The notes below the pieces were generated by a model. The model saw only the letters and a program-made list of their open reading frames with translations. It was not told the origin of the DNA and made no database searches. From NCBI GenBank assembly GCA_934747265.1, contig CAKVGI010000005.1:1-64000 (forward strand): DNA of 64,000 bases, written 5' to 3'. Origin of the DNA: an uncultured Rickettsiales bacterium (lineage in GTDB: Bacteria; Pseudomonadota; Alphaproteobacteria; Rickettsiales; UBA1997). A program made the position numbers and the translations under genes. Positions 37,022-46,063 of the stretch are shown one piece after another. Numbering within the stretch: the stretch's first letter is position 1; every line of letters begins with the position of its first letter.

Positions 37022-37360
37022 ATGAAAGATTCAGAATTACAAAAACAAGTTGGTAAAAAAATAAGAGAAATTAGAAAGCAAAGGAAAATTTCTCAGATGG
37101 ATCTTGCATATTCTATTGGTATGAGTATGAATACAATTTCATATATAGAATTAGGAAAAATAGCATCAAAAATTGATACATTAAATAAAATTGCAAATGT
37201 TTTAAATGTTAGTGTTTTTGATTTTTTTAATTTTTTTGACTTTGAATTAAAAACTAATAATAAAAATATTGTTATTAATAATATTTTGTTAAAATTAAAA
37301 AAATGTAGTTATGAAGATTTAATAAAATATGAACAAATAATTAACGTTTTAATGAAATAA
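37022..37360 (+). CDS. XRE-family transcriptional regulator, probable restriction controller
   Basis: A 112-residue protein with an N-terminal helix-turn-helix (about residues 12-66): VGKKIREIRKQRKISQMDLAYSIGMSMNTISYIELGK, the classic Cro/C1 pattern. The C-terminal 45 residues are N/K/I-rich and may dimerise. Divergent from the type IIG enzyme and preceded by a perfect inverted repeat, it fits the role of a C protein. It is convergent with tsf. Confidence 0.85.
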   Translation: MKDSELQKQVGKKIREIRKQRKISQMDLAYSIGMSMNTISYIELGKIASKIDTLNKIANVLNVSVFDFFNFFDFELKTNNKNIVINNILLKLKKCSYEDLIKYEQIINVLMK

Positions 37361-37411
37361 TATTATAATTTATTTTTTGTTGTATTAAAATAATAATAAA
37401 TAAGGAAAAGT

Positions 37412-37437
37412 AAAAAGAAGTGATTTAACATCACTTC
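37412..37437 (-). terminator. Terminator after tsf
   Basis: GAAGTGA / TCACTTC stem with a 7-base loop, followed on the minus strand by T5, starting 8 bases after the tsf stop. It may also stop the convergent regulator transcript. Confidence 0.8.
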
Positions 37438-37444
37438 CGAAAAA

Positions 37445-38383
37445 TTAATTATTGCCAGTCATTGAAGCGACTTCCGCTGCAAAATCATTTTCTTTCTTTT
37501 CTATACCTTCACCTAACACAAAGAATACATAATCTTGAATTTCAACGGTCTTTCCTGTATTTTTCTCAAATTCTTTCAATAAATCTGAAATTTTTTTATT
37601 GTTGTCCATCACATAAGCTTGATTTAAAAGAACATTTTCTTCATAGAATTTTTTAATTCTTCCGTCAACCATTTTTTCAACAATATTCTCTGGTTTTCCA
37701 GCTTTTTTTGCTAATTCTCTTGCAATTTCTTTCTCTGAATCAAGTTTTGTTGCTGGAACGTCGCTTTCTTTCAAAAATTCTGGTTTAGTAGCAGCAATAT
37801 GCATTGCAATTCCTTTACCTAACTCTTCTAGTTGTTCTGTTGAAGCGTCAGACTTTAATGCAACTAAAACGCCAATTTTTCCAAGTCCTTGTGCAACAGC
37901 TGTATGAATATAGGAAACGATTAAGCCATTATCAACATGTAATGTTTTTCCTCTTCTAACTTGTAAATTTTCACCAATTGTTGCAACAGCATTAGCCATA
38001 ATATTTGAAACAACATCATTGCATTTTTCACATTTTGTTGTTTTTAATATTTCTGCAAATTTATAAACATCGTTTTCATTTATATTTGAAGCAATTTTTA
38101 ACAAATTTCTAACCAATTCTTGGAATTTTTCATTTCTTGCAACGAAATCTGTTTCTGAGTTAACTTCAAGAATTACTGCATCTTTTCCGCTATTTTCAAT
38201 ACCTATAACACCTTCTGCTGTTACTCTTGAACTTTTTTTAGCTGCTGATGATAATCCCTTTTTTCTTAACCATTCAACCGCTTTTTCATAATCATCATTG
38301 TTTTCTTTAAGAGCTTTATTACAATCTGACATTCCGCATCCTGTATTTTCTCTTAATTTTTTGATTAAATCTGTATTTGCCAT
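37445..38383 (-). CDS. tsf: Translation elongation factor Ts
   Basis: Nucleotide exchange factor for EF-Tu. The N-terminal UBA-like segment is KKLRENTGCGMSDCNKALKEN with EKAVEWLRKKGLSSAAKKSSR, and the core has VILEVNSETDFVARNEKF and HIAATKPEFL. 312 residues, normal. An unusual Cys pair occurs in KCEKCNDV (about residue 115). It follows rpsB with a hairpin between them. Confidence 0.95.
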   Translation of the reverse strand: MANTDLIKKLRENTGCGMSDCNKALKENNDDYEKAVEWLRKKGLSSAAKKSSRVTAEGVIGIENSGKDAVILEVNSETDFVARNEKFQELVRNLLKIASNINENDVYKFAEILKTTKCEKCNDVVSNIMANAVATIGENLQVRRGKTLHVDNGLIVSYIHTAVAQGLGKIGVLVALKSDASTEQLEELGKGIAMHIAATKPEFLKESDVPATKLDSEKEIARELAKKAGKPENIVEKMVDGRIKKFYEENVLLNQAYVMDNNKKISDLLKEFEKNTGKTVEIQDYVFFVLGEGIEKKENDFAAEVASMTGNN

Positions 38384-38441
38384 TTTTATCCTTTAATTGT
38401 TTAAGACTTACCACATTATATATAGTGCTTTAAAAAAATAT

Positions 38442-38467
38442 TTCAAGAAGAGAAAACTCTTCTTGAA
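38442..38467 (-). terminator. Hairpin between rpsB and tsf
   Basis: An 11-bp perfect stem TTCAAGAAGAG / CTCTTCTTGAA with a 4-base loop, followed on the minus strand by ATATTTTTTT. It could lower tsf expression relative to rpsB or end transcripts before a tsf promoter. Confidence 0.8.
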
Positions 38468-38471
38468 TATA

Positions 38472-39482
38472 TTATTTTTCTACTTTTTCCTCAGTAGTAG
38501 CAGGATTTTTTGCTTCTTCTTTTATAGCAGGAGCTTTATTTTCTTTTTTTACAACAGGAGCCTTTGCTTCTTTTTTAGCAACTGGTAATTTATCACCATG
38601 TTTTGCTTTGTTTAAAGCTTTACTTGGTTTTTTTGATTGAACTTTTTTATTTTCTTTTTTAGTAAAGTCTTTTTTAATAATTGGTGCATTTTCTAATGCA
38701 TCCTTTAAAGCTTCTTCTATAACTCTCATATATAACTTGATAGCTTTGATTGAATCATCATTTCCTGGAATTGGATAATCAATATTATCTGGATCTGAAT
38801 TTGTATCAACGATAGCCATAACTGGAATACCTAAACTCTTAGCTTCTGCGATTGACAAAGCTTCTCTTGGTGTATCAACAACAAAAACTAAATCAGGTAA
38901 TTTAGACATATCTCTAATACCACCTAATTGTTTGTCTAATTTTTCCTTTCTTCTACTCAACATTAATTTTTCTTTCTTTGTTAAAGTAGATTTTTCATCT
39001 GCTAACTCAGCTTCTATTTCTTTTAATGTTTTAATAGATCTAGAAATTGTTTTCCAGTTTGTTAACATACCACCTAACCATTTATTGGTTACATAGTATT
39101 GTCCACAATTTACAGCAACTTCTTTAACAGTTTCTGCTCCTTGTTTTTTTGTACAAACGAATAAAATTCTACCATGTCTTTTTACAATTTCTCTCAAAAT
39201 TTTTGATGCTTCCGCAAGTAAAATTGCACTTTGTGTTAAATCTATAATATGCAACTCATTTTTAACACCATAAATATATGGAGCCATCTTTGCGTTCCAT
39301 CTAGCGGTTCTATGTCCAAAATGAACACCTGCTTCTAACATTTCTCTAATTGTAAAATGTGGTTCAAAAGCTTTTTCTTCTTTTGTTTCAGCTTTTATTT
39401 CTTCGTTTTCAACTTTTTCTTGTTGATTTTCTTGATTTTCAAGAACTTCTTCTTGTTCTTTAACTACTTCATCCATAGTCAT
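38472..39482 (-). CDS. rpsB: 30S ribosomal protein S2 with extended ends
   Basis: The S2 core runs from about residue 43 (FTIREMLEAGVHFGHRTARWNAKMAPYIYG) to about 270, with KWLGGMLTNWKTI, GIRDMSKLPDLVFVVD and AIVDTNSDPDNIDYPIPGNDDS. A Glu-rich N-terminal extension of about 40 residues and a Lys/Ala/Pro-rich tail of about 65 bring the total to 336, well above the usual 240-260. The ATG at 39482 has an AAGGAG ribosome site. The tail contains repeated KKE-A/N-KAP segments. Confidence 0.95.
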   Translation of the reverse strand: MTMDEVVKEQEEVLENQENQQEKVENEEIKAETKEEKAFEPHFTIREMLEAGVHFGHRTARWNAKMAPYIYGVKNELHIIDLTQSAILLAEASKILREIVKRHGRILFVCTKKQGAETVKEVAVNCGQYYVTNKWLGGMLTNWKTISRSIKTLKEIEAELADEKSTLTKKEKLMLSRRKEKLDKQLGGIRDMSKLPDLVFVVDTPREALSIAEAKSLGIPVMAIVDTNSDPDNIDYPIPGNDDSIKAIKLYMRVIEEALKDALENAPIIKKDFTKKENKKVQSKKPSKALNKAKHGDKLPVAKKEAKAPVVKKENKAPAIKEEAKNPATTEEKVEK

Positions 39483-39704
39483 TTTTTCTCCTTTTCTTTG
39501 GTTATACCACCATCAGCTCAACATCCAACAGGACACCAAAGCTTGGCTGATTGTGATTTATCATTAATAATATTTGAATTAATTTAACTAATTCAATATA
39601 AATAATAATTTTATCAATATTTATTTGCAAGCAATTTTTAATTTATCTTCTTTTATTAAAAATATTTATTTTTACTAAGGTTTTTATGTGGTATTGCTAC
39701 TAAG

Positions 39705-40860
39705 AAGTAATCCTTCATTCCCCTCTGATGAGGATATTCTCTATTCCCCCTTGATAAGGGTACACCACATTACCCCTGCTAAGGGATGTTCCTCTATTCC
39801 CCCTCCTAATAAGGTCTCCTTACCCATCCTGATAAGTTTCCCTTCCATTCCACCCTGATAATACCCCTTCATTCCACCATGATAAGTTCCAGTATCATCT
39901 CCCCCTGATAAGTTCCCCTTCCATTCCCCCCTGATAAGGGGGGTAAGGGGGGTTAAAATACTTTGAGTCTTTTAAACTCCGTTTTTTTATATTAATATAT
40001 TATTTTATAATTCTTATAAAATTATTAATTATATATTTTTTTTCTTATATATAATTATATAACATTAACAATATATTTAATGTGTGATTATAGCATTTAA
40101 TGTGTAGTATATTCTTAATTCTAAATTATTTTATTTTTAAATCAAATCTTCAGCTTTATATTTTTAATTTTTAATTTTCAATTATTTATTTTGTTATAAA
40201 ATAAATAACTATCAACCCCCCTGCTGACTTCGTCAGCTCCCCCCTTACAAAGGGGGGCGAGAGAGAGGATATGTTGACCTCACAACTATCCCTTACAAAG
40301 GGTGGCGAGAAGAGGAAATATTCTACGATTGACTTTCCTCTTACGAAGGGTGGTAAGGGAGCCTCACTTACAAGAGGGCAAGGAGGGAATATATTGACTT
40401 TGTTAGCCTTTCCCCTTACAATGGGGGCAAAGACGGAGTACTGACTTCGTCAGCTCTCTCCTTACAAGGGAGGCATAAGAGAAGGTGTTCTACGCTAGCT
40501 CCTCCACCTTACGAAGTGGGAGAGCATGAGAGAGAATACATTGACTTCGTCAGCTTTTACTTACAAAGGGGGGTGTGGGGATGAAGGATTGTACATTGGT
40601 TCCGCTTTTTACAAAGAGAGGCGAAAAGAATGATATCTTATAAATCAACCACCATTATAAGGAGGGGGAAAGAGAGAAAGTATTTTACGCTAGCTTTTTT
40701 AGAAGGGGAGCGGGGAGGGCGTTTTTATATCAGTTTTATTCTTACAAAGGGGGTAGGTGGAAGTAATATTATGGTTGTATCATCTTTTTATCACAAAAGG
40801 TGGTAGGAGAGAGATATTCTGTCTTAATTTTTCTTTTGCAGAAAAAGTGAAATAATAGGT
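39705..40860 (+). repeat. Composite repeat element, copy 2 (inverted relative to copy 1)
   Basis: Left part (39705-39960): about ten 25-27-bp units of the CCCTGATAAG family with TTCCCCTTCCATTC linkers. Middle (39961-40215): AT-rich spacer starting TTAAAATACTTTGAG and ending near AATAACTATCAACC. Right part (40216-40860): about a dozen 45-55-bp units with TGACTTCGTCAG hairpins, CCCCCTTACAAAGGGGGG and GGCGAGAGAG linkers. This is the reverse of 31890-32560 in order and orientation. It fills the 1.5-kb gap between rpsB and ybeY; 39483-39704 and 40861-41028 hold nothing else recognisable. Confidence 0.82.
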
Positions 40861-41028
40861 TTGCGATTAACTTCTTCCATATAAAAATTAAAGATGGAAA
40901 AGATGTAATTTTATAACCAACTACTCACATACTCAAAAAATATAGATGGGGATTTTTATATTTTATAAAATAAGAAATCTTTTATATTAAATGATATTTC
41001 TTTAACAATGTTTTATCTTATTTTTTGG

Positions 41029-41532
41029 CTAAATCACATATGGATTATCAATATTAATTGATTTTAAAATTTCTATTTCCATATTTTCCATTTTTTTTCT
41101 TTCGTAATATTTTATATGATCATAACCAAATAAATGCAAATAGCTATGAACAAGCATGTGTATAAAATGGTTCAAAAAAGTTTTGTTTTGCTCTTTAGCT
41201 TCTTTTTTTATTGTATCGTATGAAAAAATAATATCACCCAATGCCATACAGGGTAAGGTCTTTAAATCATTAACAATAGACTTTTTATTTTCATATAAAG
41301 AAAAAGTTAAAACATTTGTCGGTTTATCTCTGTGTCTATATTCCTTATTTAGACTTTGTATATTTTCATCATCTGTTAGCGTGATTGAAAGTTCTATTGA
41401 ATTATTATTATTTGTTGATAATTTTAAATAATCAAAAACCAATTGGAAAATTTTTTCCATTAATTTTTCATTTATATCATTTTCATTCTTCCAAAGTTTA
41501 CACTGAACCAGCAGATCTATATCTATATTCAT
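41029..41532 (-). CDS. ybeY: Endoribonuclease YbeY (16S rRNA maturation)
   Basis: A zinc-dependent RNase acting in 16S 3' end maturation and ribosome quality control. The metal motif H-x3-H-x5-H is present in HMLVHSYLHLFGYDH near residue 130, with the usual Gly after the second His changed to Ser. The upstream block LNKEYRHRDKPTNVLTFSLYE is also canonical. 167 residues, normal length. It is the last gene of the rpmF-plsX-fabH-ybeY run, 9 bases after fabH. Confidence 0.92.
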   Translation of the reverse strand: MNIDIDLLVQCKLWKNENDINEKLMEKIFQLVFDYLKLSTNNNNSIELSITLTDDENIQSLNKEYRHRDKPTNVLTFSLYENKKSIVNDLKTLPCMALGDIIFSYDTIKKEAKEQNKTFLNHFIHMLVHSYLHLFGYDHIKYYERKKMENMEIEILKSINIDNPYVI

Positions 41533-41541
41533 ATATTTACA

Positions 41542-42501
41542 TTACCATTTTATGATTATAGAGCCCCAAGTTAATCCACCACCTAATGCTTCCAAAACGA
41601 CTATATCATTATCTTTTATCTTATTATTTTTTATAGCGTAATCTACGGCAAGCGGTACAGATGCAGCAGATGTGTTGCCGTGATTTTGAACTGTTACAAT
41701 AACTTTATCCTCTGGCAATTCAAGTTTTTTGCCAACTCCATCTATTATTCTTTTGTTTGCTTGATGTGGAATTAATAAAGAAATATCTGTGTTTTTTAAA
41801 TTGCATTCTACTAAATTTTCTATTACGCATTCAGACATTTTATTAACACCCATTTTAAAAACTTCTCTTCCTTCCATATGAATAATTCCAGATGTTTGGT
41901 TGAGTGAAACTCCACCAGTTGTGTATAATAGTGGATTATATTGTCCGTCAGAATGCATTTTGCAATTTAAAATACCTCTATCTTCGTCTGTTGCCTGTAA
42001 AATAACAGCTCCTGCACCATCACCAAATAACACACAAGTATTTCTGTCTTTCCAATCAACTATTCTTGATAAAGTTTCAGCACCAACTACAAGCGCATTT
42101 TTTACTTGATTCGTTTTTATAAAATTATTTGCAACATTTAATGCATATATAAAGCCACAACAAACAGCTTGAATATCAAAGGCGAAGCAATTACTGGAAA
42201 TACCAAGTTTATTTTGAATAATTGTAGCAGTTGATGGGAAAGTCCTGTCTGGTGTTGTTGTTGCAACGATTATTAATCCTATATCATCCTTACTGATGTT
42301 AGCATTTTTTATAGCTTCATCAGCAGCTTTAAAAGCTAAATCAGAAGTTAATTCATTTTCATCAGCTATATGTCTCTGCTTAATGCCGGTTCTTTCTGTT
42401 ATCCATTCATCACTTGTCTCAACCATTTTTTCTAAATCAAAATTGGTCAAAATCTTTTTAGGTAAATATGAACCAGAGGATATTATTTTTGCGTTTGTCA
42501 T
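41542..42501 (-). CDS. fabH: 3-oxoacyl-ACP synthase III (FabH)
   Basis: Starts fatty acid chains by condensing acetyl-CoA with malonyl-ACP. The catalytic triad is visible: Cys in DIQAVCCGFIYAL, His in LLIPHQANKRII and Asn in VQNHGNTSAASVPLA. The N-terminal SSGSYLPKKILTNFDLEKMVETSDEWI is typical and the end is GGGLTWGSIII. 319 residues. It starts 5 bases after plsX. Confidence 0.96.
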   Translation of the reverse strand: MTNAKIISSGSYLPKKILTNFDLEKMVETSDEWITERTGIKQRHIADENELTSDLAFKAADEAIKNANISKDDIGLIIVATTTPDRTFPSTATIIQNKLGISSNCFAFDIQAVCCGFIYALNVANNFIKTNQVKNALVVGAETLSRIVDWKDRNTCVLFGDGAGAVILQATDEDRGILNCKMHSDGQYNPLLYTTGGVSLNQTSGIIHMEGREVFKMGVNKMSECVIENLVECNLKNTDISLLIPHQANKRIIDGVGKKLELPEDKVIVTVQNHGNTSAASVPLAVDYAIKNNKIKDNDIVVLEALGGGLTWGSIIIKW

Positions 42502-42506
42502 AGGCC

Positions 42507-43559
42507 TTAATATTTATGTTCTCCAAAATTTTCATAGTCTTCAGACTCAGATTCTTGAATTAAAGAAATAATCTCACTATTTATGTTATTTTTTATAAGA
42601 TTTAAAGTATTTTTTATAGCACTAGCAAATGAAACTTTATCGGAATTGCCGTGGCTTTTTACCACAATACCATTCAAACCAACAAGCATAGCACCATTGT
42701 GTTGTTTGTGATCTATTTTTTTCTTTGCTTTATTTATGCCTCTGCTAGCAAGCAAATAACCAATTCTAGATAATATTCCATTACTAAAACCTTCCTTCAT
42801 TACTGTTGCAAAAAATTTACTTGCACCTTCCATTGTTTTTAAAGCTACATTACCCGTAAAACCATCTGTAACAATAACATCAACGAGACCTTTCATTATA
42901 TCATCACCTTCTATATAACCAAAGAAGTTATCTTTTAAAGGGCTATTTTTTAATGTTATAGAAGCATTTTTAACAGCATCATTTCCTTTCATTTCTTCGG
43001 AACCAACGTTTAAAATACCTATTTTAGGATTTTTAACATTATTAACAGCTTTATAAAATGCTGAACCCATTATTGCAAACTGATATAAATTCGTAGAATC
43101 GCAATCTATATTTGCACCCATATCAAGCAATGCTGTTGATCTACCAAGAAAATTTGGTATAAGCTGAATTAATGCTGGTCTGTCTATACCGGATATTGTT
43201 TTAAGAATTATCTTAGAAATAGCCATTAAAGCACCAGTATTTCCGGCGGAAATAGCAGCTTGCGCTTCGCCAGATTTAACAGCTTCAACGGCCAACCTAA
43301 TACTGGAATCTTTCTTTCTTAAAGCTAATGTTGGTTTGTCTTCGCCGGTAATATAAACACTAGTATGAATAACTTTTGATATTTTTTTAACTTCGGGATA
43401 TTTATTTAAGTATCTATTGATCTTAATCTCATCACCATAAAGAAGAAAAAACAATTCTTCTTTCAGTGATTTACTTAATTCATTTACACCCTCAATCACA
43501 CATGCTGGTGCATTATCACCACCCATACAATCCAAAGCTATTACAACCTTATTTGTCAA
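42507..43559 (-). CDS. plsX: Phosphate acyltransferase PlsX
   Basis: Makes acyl-phosphate from acyl-ACP for PlsY (23.2 kb). Motifs: VVIALDCMGGDNAP, AAISAGNTGALMA, GRSTALLDMGANIDC, GNDAVKN and DVIVTDGFTGNVALKTMEG. 350 residues with a divergent acidic C-terminal tail (ESESEDYENFGEH). It sits in the classic rpmF-plsX-fabH order. Confidence 0.95.
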   Translation of the reverse strand: MTNKVVIALDCMGGDNAPACVIEGVNELSKSLKEELFFLLYGDEIKINRYLNKYPEVKKISKVIHTSVYITGEDKPTLALRKKDSSIRLAVEAVKSGEAQAAISAGNTGALMAISKIILKTISGIDRPALIQLIPNFLGRSTALLDMGANIDCDSTNLYQFAIMGSAFYKAVNNVKNPKIGILNVGSEEMKGNDAVKNASITLKNSPLKDNFFGYIEGDDIMKGLVDVIVTDGFTGNVALKTMEGASKFFATVMKEGFSNGILSRIGYLLASRGINKAKKKIDHKQHNGAMLVGLNGIVVKSHGNSDKVSFASAIKNTLNLIKNNINSEIISLIQESESEDYENFGEHKY

Positions 43560-43580
43560 GATTACTCCCTATTATTGAGA

Positions 43581-43808
43581 TTAAGAATTACTATCTTCCG
43601 TATTCTCTTCTTTTTTATTTTTTGCTGGTTTTTCCTTTAAAACCTTCTTGCCATTATAATAACCATCTAATGAAATGTGATGTGGCAATTTATATTCGCC
43701 AGTGTCTTTATCAATCATAACATTTGGTAAAACTATTTTATAAGAGCCATTACCGCCCATTCTTTTACCTACTTTACTCTTACTAGTTTTTTTCTTTGGA
43801 ACTGCCAT
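43581..43808 (-). CDS. rpmF: 50S ribosomal protein L32
   Basis: 75 residues starting [19 protein letters not shown], the standard L32 opening; it lacks the zinc-binding Cys residues, as in many Alphaproteobacteria. [17 protein letters not shown] is the conserved end, followed by a short charged tail. First gene of the plsX-fabH cluster. Upstream 43809-44018 is AT-rich with no other feature seen. Confidence 0.95.
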   Translation of the reverse strand: MAVPKKKTSKSKVGKRMGGNGSYKIVLPNVMIDKDTGEYKLPHHISLDGYYNGKKVLKEKPAKNKKEENTEDSNS

Positions 43809-44018
43809 TTCAATCCTCTAATTATTAATTCAATTCATTATTAATTTAACACATATTGAAAAATATACTAATTATTTTAAAAAAGTCAACTGTATTTTTA
43901 AAAAACAAAAACATTATTAATCTTTATATATTTTTATTCTTAATATATTTTTAATATCAAATTTAATTAAATATCTTTTTACCAAGATAAATAAAAAGTA
44001 TCAAGAGGAAAATTTATC

Positions 44019-44054
44019 AAAGAGGAAATCAATATAAAATAATTTCCTCTTTTT
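44019..44054. terminator. Hairpin downstream of the MDH-like gene
   Basis: An 11-bp stem AAAGAGGAAAT / ATTTCCTCTTT with a 12-base loop and a T run on the + strand. It lies after the MDH-like gene (-) and upstream of rpmF. Confidence 0.65.
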
Positions 44055-44063
44055 AACATAAAT

Positions 44064-44189
44064 TTATTGTATACTGCGTGTCTGTTTTGTATGATTTGCA
44101 CGTTTAGCTGGTATATCAGATGTAGAATCTTCTGATGATCTTTTAATACCACCAAGAGTTTTTAATGAATTGCTATTTTTCAAGTACAT
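44064..44189 (-). CDS. Doubtful small frame overlapping the MDH-like 3' end
   Basis: A 41-codon frame (MYLKNSNSLKTLGG...) starts inside the last codons of the MDH-like gene in another frame and ends with a basic, Ser/Thr-rich tail. Its higher C and G content than the spacer around it suggests past coding. It could be a separate peptide or the original C-terminal extension of the dehydrogenase displaced by a frameshift. Confidence 0.25.
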   Translation of the reverse strand: MYLKNSNSLKTLGGIKRSSEDSTSDIPAKRANHTKQTRSIQ

Positions 44190-45186
44190 TTTCTGTGGTG
44201 ATTATTTTTATATCTTCATTAAGTTTTTTCTGAGCTTCTCTCATTGCTATTTTTTCATCTTCCAAAAGTTCAATATCTGTTGTTTGTTTTATTTTTCCTT
44301 TACTTATTTGCGTTGGAATACTTAAAGTTGTATTTACTGGTACGCCGTAATGTTTAGCAACTTCTTCATCGGTTATGAGAACATTACAACTTTCAATGTA
44401 TGGAGTCTTATCAAAACAATATGCTTTCATTAATTTAGCAATAGCGGTTGCTGGTAATATTGTTGCTCCTGTGCTAACCTTTGCACCACCTTTTCCAGCA
44501 CCCTGTTGTTTAGATATTGTTGATCCCATACTTTTTGTATTTTCTACTATTTCGCCGAGTGTATCTTTGTCTATTTTAATATTTATGCTATTTTTCATCG
44601 GAGTCATACTTGAATTATGATAACCAATCATAAAACCTTCACTTTCTTTACCAGTGGTTTCTTTTATATTTTGTTTTAATCTTGTAGAATCAACGGCACC
44701 AGTTAAACCTATAATTTCCAAGCTACTAGCGTTTTCTCTGGCTACTTGGCACATTGTGTCAACCTGATTTGTTACCACAAGAGATAATGCATTTGGACAA
44801 TATTTTTCTAGTTCTGTAAAGATGTTTTTAATCATTTCGGAATTAATCTTTGATTGAACTAATCTACCACTTGGATCTATTGAACTAAAAGCTTCAAATT
44901 CCTCTTTTGTTGCATGTTTACCAGCGCTACATATTACTAAATCTGAATCAGCTGTTTTTGAATAATCATTTGTAATTGTAAAATTAACTTTTCCATGATT
45001 TTTATTAATTGTTAAAGCTCCAGCAAGATCTTTTCTAAAACCTTCTAGTCTTGTTAAACTCTCCTCGCTACCGGAACCAATTAAAACAAAATTTGCTTCT
45101 TCGTCGCTTGGTACTTGACTGCACATCATGGTTAGTGCCTGCTTTCCTATTTTGCCACCAGCACCAATATATGTAATTTTTTTCAT
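44173..45186 (-). CDS. Lactate/malate dehydrogenase family protein, divergent
   Basis: An NAD-dependent 2-hydroxyacid dehydrogenase fold of 337 residues. The Rossmann motif is YIGAGGKIGKQ (6-16). Later blocks match the LDH/MDH family: VICSAGKHATKEEF (84-97), VVTNQVDTMC (137-146, usual NPVD), GLTGAVDSTRL (160-170, with the substrate Arg) and GYHNSSMTPM with the catalytic His at about 190. Several positions are non-standard (NQVD for NPVD, HNSS for HG-D/E), so the substrate is uncertain. A close paralog is fused to an HAD domain at 54.6-56.6 kb. Confidence 0.75.
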   Translation of the reverse strand: MKKITYIGAGGKIGKQALTMMCSQVPSDEEANFVLIGSGSEESLTRLEGFRKDLAGALTINKNHGKVNFTITNDYSKTADSDLVICSAGKHATKEEFEAFSSIDPSGRLVQSKINSEMIKNIFTELEKYCPNALSLVVTNQVDTMCQVARENASSLEIIGLTGAVDSTRLKQNIKETTGKESEGFMIGYHNSSMTPMKNSINIKIDKDTLGEIVENTKSMGSTISKQQGAGKGGAKVSTGATILPATAIAKLMKAYCFDKTPYIESCNVLITDEEVAKHYGVPVNTTLSIPTQISKGKIKQTTDIELLEDEKIAMREAQKKLNEDIKIITTENVLEK

Positions 45187-45253
45187 ATTTTCTGTTTTTC
45201 TTATTTTTATAAAAAAAATGTAATTAATATTTTTTATTTTGTCAAAACAATTT

Positions 45254-45955
45254 TTAAATATGAAGATTTGTTTGATATATTACTTTTTCGCAAACTTGTG
45301 ATTTATTGTATGGTACTTGGTATCTTGAAAAACCTGTTCCAATACAACCACCTCTTATAACTCCGTGATTATATGTTCCATCATCCATTTTTAAATCTAT
45401 TTTTTCAGAAAAATCAGATTTTAATTCTCTGTAATATGAATGTATTATTAAAAAAATTCTGTCCTGATTTATTTGATATCTATAATGATTTACGCTACCA
45501 TACTCCGTCATACCAAAATTTAATCCAATTGGAAGTTTGTTATTATTTAATATGCTTGGAACAGCATAATTGTTATTCATAACTATACCTTGTCCACCTG
45601 GATCTCTTGTTATACTTTGAGTATTTCTTGGTTGAAAATCGCTAACTTTTTCAATATATAAATCAACAAACGGAGCTGAAATTGAGTTTGGTTTTCCGTA
45701 TTCTTCGTTTGTGCCATCATAAGGATAAGCAAAATCGCATTGGAAAGTTAAATCATTATTACAATCACCAGGTAATCTGCCTTTATAAATTTTAAAAGCC
45801 ATTATTTCTTGTTCAATATTTCTTAGATTTGCTACAACATTTCTAATTTTAGCATTTTCAGTTAAATTTGAACTGCCAATAACACCAGATGTTAATAATC
45901 CAATTATAACCAATACTATTGATAATTCTATTAGTGAAAATGCTTTACTGTTCAT
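45254..45955 (-). CDS. Type IV pilin-like / pseudopilin protein, paralog 2
   Basis: Starts MNSKAFSLIELSIVLVIIG, a short class III prepilin leader; cleavage before Phe would leave Glu at +5, though the usual Gly at -1 is replaced by Ala. The globular part shares GRLPGDCN, APFVDLYIEKVSDFQPRN and KMDDGTYNHGVIRGGC with the protein at 26767-27486. Cys residues near the C-terminus may form disulfides. It stands alone between the MDH-like gene and fhs. Confidence 0.78.
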   Translation of the reverse strand: MNSKAFSLIELSIVLVIIGLLTSGVIGSSNLTENAKIRNVVANLRNIEQEIMAFKIYKGRLPGDCNNDLTFQCDFAYPYDGTNEEYGKPNSISAPFVDLYIEKVSDFQPRNTQSITRDPGGQGIVMNNNYAVPSILNNNKLPIGLNFGMTEYGSVNHYRYQINQDRIFLIIHSYYRELKSDFSEKIDLKMDDGTYNHGVIRGGCIGTGFSRYQVPYNKSQVCEKVIYQTNLHI

Positions 45956-46063
45956 TAATTATTTAAAAATTTATATATTACATAATTGTAATAGAGTAAT
46001 TTTTATTTTCAAATAATTTATTGATTATATGATATTTATTAGTAAATTTTATTTTATAATAGA

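Noticed and set aside
39705..40860. CRISPR array
   Set aside because: Units are degenerate, spacers are not unique sequences of constant length, repeats vary in length and no cas gene is near.
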